This document shows positions 61,201 to 64,000 of a DNA stretch of 64,000 bases, piece by piece. Under the pieces are notes generated by a model. It searched no databases, was not told the DNA's origin, and was given only the letters and a program-made list of their open reading frames with translations. Positions within the stretch are counted from its first letter, which is position 1. Each line of letters starts with the position of its first letter. The translations under genes were made by a program, and so were the position numbers. The stretch covers positions 51,544,925-51,608,924 of the forward strand of contig OY821772.1 of NCBI GenBank assembly GCA_963682175.1, read 5' to 3'. The stretch is from Triglochin maritima. Its lineage: Eukaryota > Streptophyta > Magnoliopsida > Alismatales > Juncaginaceae.

Positions 61201-62773
61201 GGTGCAACCTTTCCTGGTGCCATTAATCTTATTTTACTGATTGCTTTTTTTTTTAAATACCCCCGCAGATATTTTCTTCTGGCCTGTATTTGTGATAGCG
61301 ACACTGGCTGCCATGATTGCAAGTCAGGCTATGATATCCGCCACATTTTCCTGCATAAAGCAATCTATGGCTCTTGGTTGCTTTCCCAGGCTTAAGATAG
61401 TCCATACTTCCCGGAAATTCATGGGTCAGATATATATTCCCGTCATCAACTGGTTTTTGATGATCATGTGCATCATTATTGTTGCTACTTTCCGAAGCAC
61501 CAACGACATAGCCAATGCATATGGTACGGTTACCTCCTCGTTCTTCTGACCATATTTCACCATTTTGTTCCTTTCATCTTTATTGGTTGACTGTGTTATG
61601 TTTGTTTATGGCACGCTAAACTAAAATAACCATACCTACTAAACGTAATATTTGGGATTCAATCCAAATCATGGTTTCCAAATTGACGAATAATACAATC
61701 TGGTGTGTAACTCGCGAGCCTTTTTTATTGCAGGCATTGCCGAGGTTGGAGTAATGATGGTGAGCACGACATTGGTAACGCTTGTAATGCTTTTGATATG
61801 GCAAACAAACTTGTTCCTGGCCCTCTGTTTCCCTGCCATTTTTGGAACAGTTGAACTTATTTACTTATCTGCAGTCATGTCGAAGATAGCTGAAGGTGGG
61901 TGGCTGCCGCTTGCATTTGCGTCTTGCTTCCTATGCATTATGTACACATGGAACTATGGGAGCGTCTTAAAGTACCGAAGCGAAATGCGCGACAAGATCT
62001 CGATGGACTTCATGCTTGACCTGGGGTCCACATTAGGTACTATAAGAGTTCCTGGAATCGGCCTTCTCTACAACGAACTTGTTCAGGGTATTCCCTCAAT
62101 CCTCGGGCAATTCTTAATCAATCTTCCGGCAATTCACTCTACAATTGTGATTGTATGCATAAAGTATGTTCCTGTACCCGTTGTTCCCCAAGAGGAAAGG
62201 TTCCTTTTCCGTCGGTTGTGCCCCAAAGACTACCATATGTTCCGTTGCGTAGCGCGGTATGGGTACAAGGACGTCCGGAAGGAGGATCACAGCACATTCG
62301 AGCTACTGCTGGTGGAGAGCCTAGAAAAGTTTCTGCGCAAAGAGGCACATGAACTGGCATTAGAATCTGCAGTAGTAAACATGGACTTTGACCGTGAGTC
62401 GGAGTCCAACGAGCCTGCTGCTCCCAGTGGAACTTCAGACCTTCAAGTGCCCTTGTTGTCCAATAAAAGCGGGGCAGAGGATGGCATTTCGACAGTAGAG
62501 GAGGTGCCCACCTTACCATCTAGCATCATGTCGTCTGATGATGATCCCATTTTGGAATATGAACTCTCGGCTTTAAGGGAAGCTATGGAGTCTGGTTTCA
62601 CTTACCTTCTTGCTCACAGCGACGTAAGAGCAAGGAAGGAGTCTTTCTTCTTGAAGAAGCTCTTCATTAACTATTTCTATGCATTTTTGAGGAGGAATTG
62701 CAGAGCAGGTGCGGCCAATATGAGGGTGCCTCACATGAACATTATGGAGGTTGCAACGACTCATAATGTGTGA
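58260..62773 (+). CDS. KUP7: KUP/HAK/KT potassium transporter, KUP7 type
   Basis: Nine exons join in phase: 58260-58490, 59210-59438, 59552-59800, 59883-59933, 60073-60333, 60606-60658, 60743-60857, 61269-61523 and 61734-62773, for 827 residues. KUP transporters move potassium across membranes, probably by K+/H+ symport. The family signature [13 protein letters not shown] is in exon 2. About twelve hydrophobic segments follow up to about residue 560, including [14 protein letters not shown] and [13 protein letters not shown]. The long cytosolic tail has [37 protein letters not shown] and an acidic linker, then the conserved [14 protein letters not shown] near the C-terminus. The basic/acidic N-terminus with [12 protein letters not shown] matches KUP7/KUP12 of Arabidopsis (858 residues from memory). 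The ATG at 58260 is chosen because the MDDDD run and RWVDG fit the KUP7 N-terminus and upstream sequence is untranslated-like. No lesion is visible. A Copia LTR lies directly upstream. Confidence 0.94.
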
Positions 62774-63337
62774 CAGACATTTCACGTCGGATTATTAGCT
62801 GGAATTTTCCATGTTTAGTTTAGACCAAGCTTGCTCTTCTCTTGGAATTATTCCTAGCTTCATAGTTTTACTATTTACGAATCAAAAGATTAAAATTATT
62901 CTATTGTTTGAGGTGGATTCAGAGAAATTGAATTGCCCATGAATGATTCATATTTGTAATGAAAATTCTTTTGTGGTGATGGTTGTATTATTAATTCTAC
63001 AAATCGTATTGTGAATTTTACGTGATTTTTTTGCTATAATGTGAAAAAGGGATGCTTTGGCTTTTGTGGTTATGAATGCTTCCTTTCCAAGTGCTTCACA
63101 ATAAAAGTATTTTCTACATCGTGGAGGTTCAGTTTTCTTGTTTGATTTGAAAGGAAGGTTGATGTCAGAATTTCGGTTGCAGGATGGTCATACTTTATAC
63201 GTCGGAAAACTACTTAAATCATCCCAACAATTATCATTTTGCATTTCACAATTCATTTAATACTCATTACGTCTTGTGTCTTAAAATAAGATTTTTGCCA
63301 GTGTTTTCCTCACATTCCCAGTATCAACACCACGAAA
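62774..63337. other. KUP7 3' UTR and downstream spacer
   Basis: This stretch holds the expected 3' UTR, with AATAAAAG at 63100 among possible poly(A) signals. Nothing else was recognised. Confidence 0.5.
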
Positions 63338-64000
63338 ATGTCTGGCGAAACGCCTAAATCTTGTGAGGTAAGTCGGGGGAATTTTTCTCTAGTCTCGAGC
63401 GTCTGGCTAAACCGCCTCCCCCAAGGATGGAGCGTCTGGCTGTGACGCCTCCTCCAAGGGGCGGCGCCTCTCTAAGCCGTTGTGCCCAAGGTGGGGACGT
63501 CCCAACCAGACACTCCAATTATTATTTTTAAATTTTTTATGTTGTGTTATTTTTAATTATTTCAGGTTTCATTGCAAGATTTTGATGGTGACGAAGTAGA
63601 TTACAATGAGCTTTTTGATAGTAAACAAATATTTTCAACAATCGAGAACGCGTGTAAATGGACGAAACAAGTTGCCATCAGAGTCGGTTTTTTTGGTAAT
63701 ATCATCCTACAAATCAAAAGCAGACAATCAGACGAATTGTTATCTGAGATGCGATCGCATAAATGAAATGAGTTCTCGTGATATGCATATTGCACTATGG
63801 AAGAACACGAAAAGAAAGAGTTGTGATTGTTGGTTTTTGATAAAAGTAGTCGAGTGACAGGATCGTGATAAATGTGTCGTAGTTTCTAATAGTACTCATG
63901 GGCAACACAACCACAGACCAACAATTAATCCAGAGGGTCACCGACAGATCAACAATCTTAGTCCTGGGGTCAAGAAAAAAATTCGTGTTATGACTGAGGC
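63338..64000 (+). pseudogene. FAR1/MULE-type protein (N-terminal zinc-binding domain), damaged and cut by the window end
   Basis: Exon 1 63338-63367 (MSGETPKSCE) ends at a GT donor. Exon 2 starts at 63566 after TTATTTCAG and reads DFDGDEVDYNELFDSKQIFSTIENACKWTKQVA without a break in frame. After a T7 run at 63688-63694 the frame shifts by one base; the new frame reads VISSYKSKADNQTNCYLRCDR, then KRKSCDCWFLIKVVE, a TGA, and THGQHNHRPTINPEGHRQ to the window edge. Cys-rich start, SCDCWF core and GQHNH are the layout of the FAR1/WRKY-GCM1 domain of FAR1-like and MULE transposase proteins, which bind DNA. One frameshift and one stop suggest a pseudogene or transposon remnant. The catalytic part would lie beyond 64000. 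Confidence 0.75.
63397..63500. repeat. GC-rich 33-bp degenerate tandem repeat in the FAR1-like intron
   Basis: GAGCGTCTGGCT starts at 63397 and 63430, followed by CGCCTCC.CCAAGG and a weaker third unit near 63461. A related TCTGGCGAAACGCC is in exon 1 at 63341. Confidence 0.6.

Noticed and set aside
1..64000. tRNA, rRNA or snRNA genes
   Set aside because: None was recognised by eye. A covariance-model search (tRNAscan-SE, Infernal) would be decisive; the only tRNA-like strings are retrotransposon primer-binding sites.

Overview
The window is nuclear DNA from a flowering plant, most likely a eudicot. It has intron-rich genes with GT-AG introns, AT-rich introns and spacers, GC-rich first exons, and a dense load of plant-type transposable elements (Ty3/gypsy solo LTRs, Ty1/copia, TRIMs, PIF/Harbinger and hAT MITEs). 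No prokaryotic, plastid or viral gene cluster was seen. All gene models come from reading frames and splice junctions only.

Layout. (1) 1-13236, minus strand: a large chromatin-regulator gene, the MBD9 orthologue (PHD, MBD, FYRN, DDT, WHIM, bromodomain-like and second PHD modules). Its 3' end lies outside the window. (2) 13.4-30 kb: gene-poor, repeat-rich DNA with a hAT MITE with an 8-bp target duplication, a 1.9-kb solo LTR, a PIF/Harbinger element, and several foldback or Tourist-like MITEs. (3) About 30.3-33.6 kb, plus strand: a broken ARM/HEAT-repeat gene with frameshifts and a stop, plus a TRIM retrotransposon inserted at one of its splice acceptors. (4) 34.2-36.2 kb: a second solo LTR of the same kind as the first. 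(5) About 38.1-43.1 kb: a PIF/Harbinger element carrying a broken ORF1 (Myb/SANT-like) gene and, nested in it, a TRIM with three LTRs and two internal domains. (6) 43.7-45.7 kb, plus: a UDP-glycosyltransferase (UGT90A type) with a one-base frameshift. (7) 46.4-49.4 kb, minus: an RSZ21/RSZ22-type SR splicing factor. (8) 52.6-58.1 kb: an old, degraded Copia element. (9) 58.3-62.8 kb, plus: an intact KUP7-type potassium transporter whose start codon lies only 186 bp after the Copia 3' LTR. (10) 63.3 kb to the end, plus: a damaged FAR1/MULE-like gene running out of the window.

Three genes look intact as far as visible: MBD9, RSZ and KUP7. They are housekeeping-type genes for chromatin, splicing and potassium transport, with no sign of a common pathway. 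The most striking unexplained structure is in the two solo LTRs. Each carries eight pairs of degenerate GGTCGACC palindromes, with the two members of a pair always 21-22 bp apart and successive pairs mostly about 65-75 bp apart in the better copy. This looks like a spaced protein-binding array. A weaker relative with 19-bp spacing lies near 26.3 kb.
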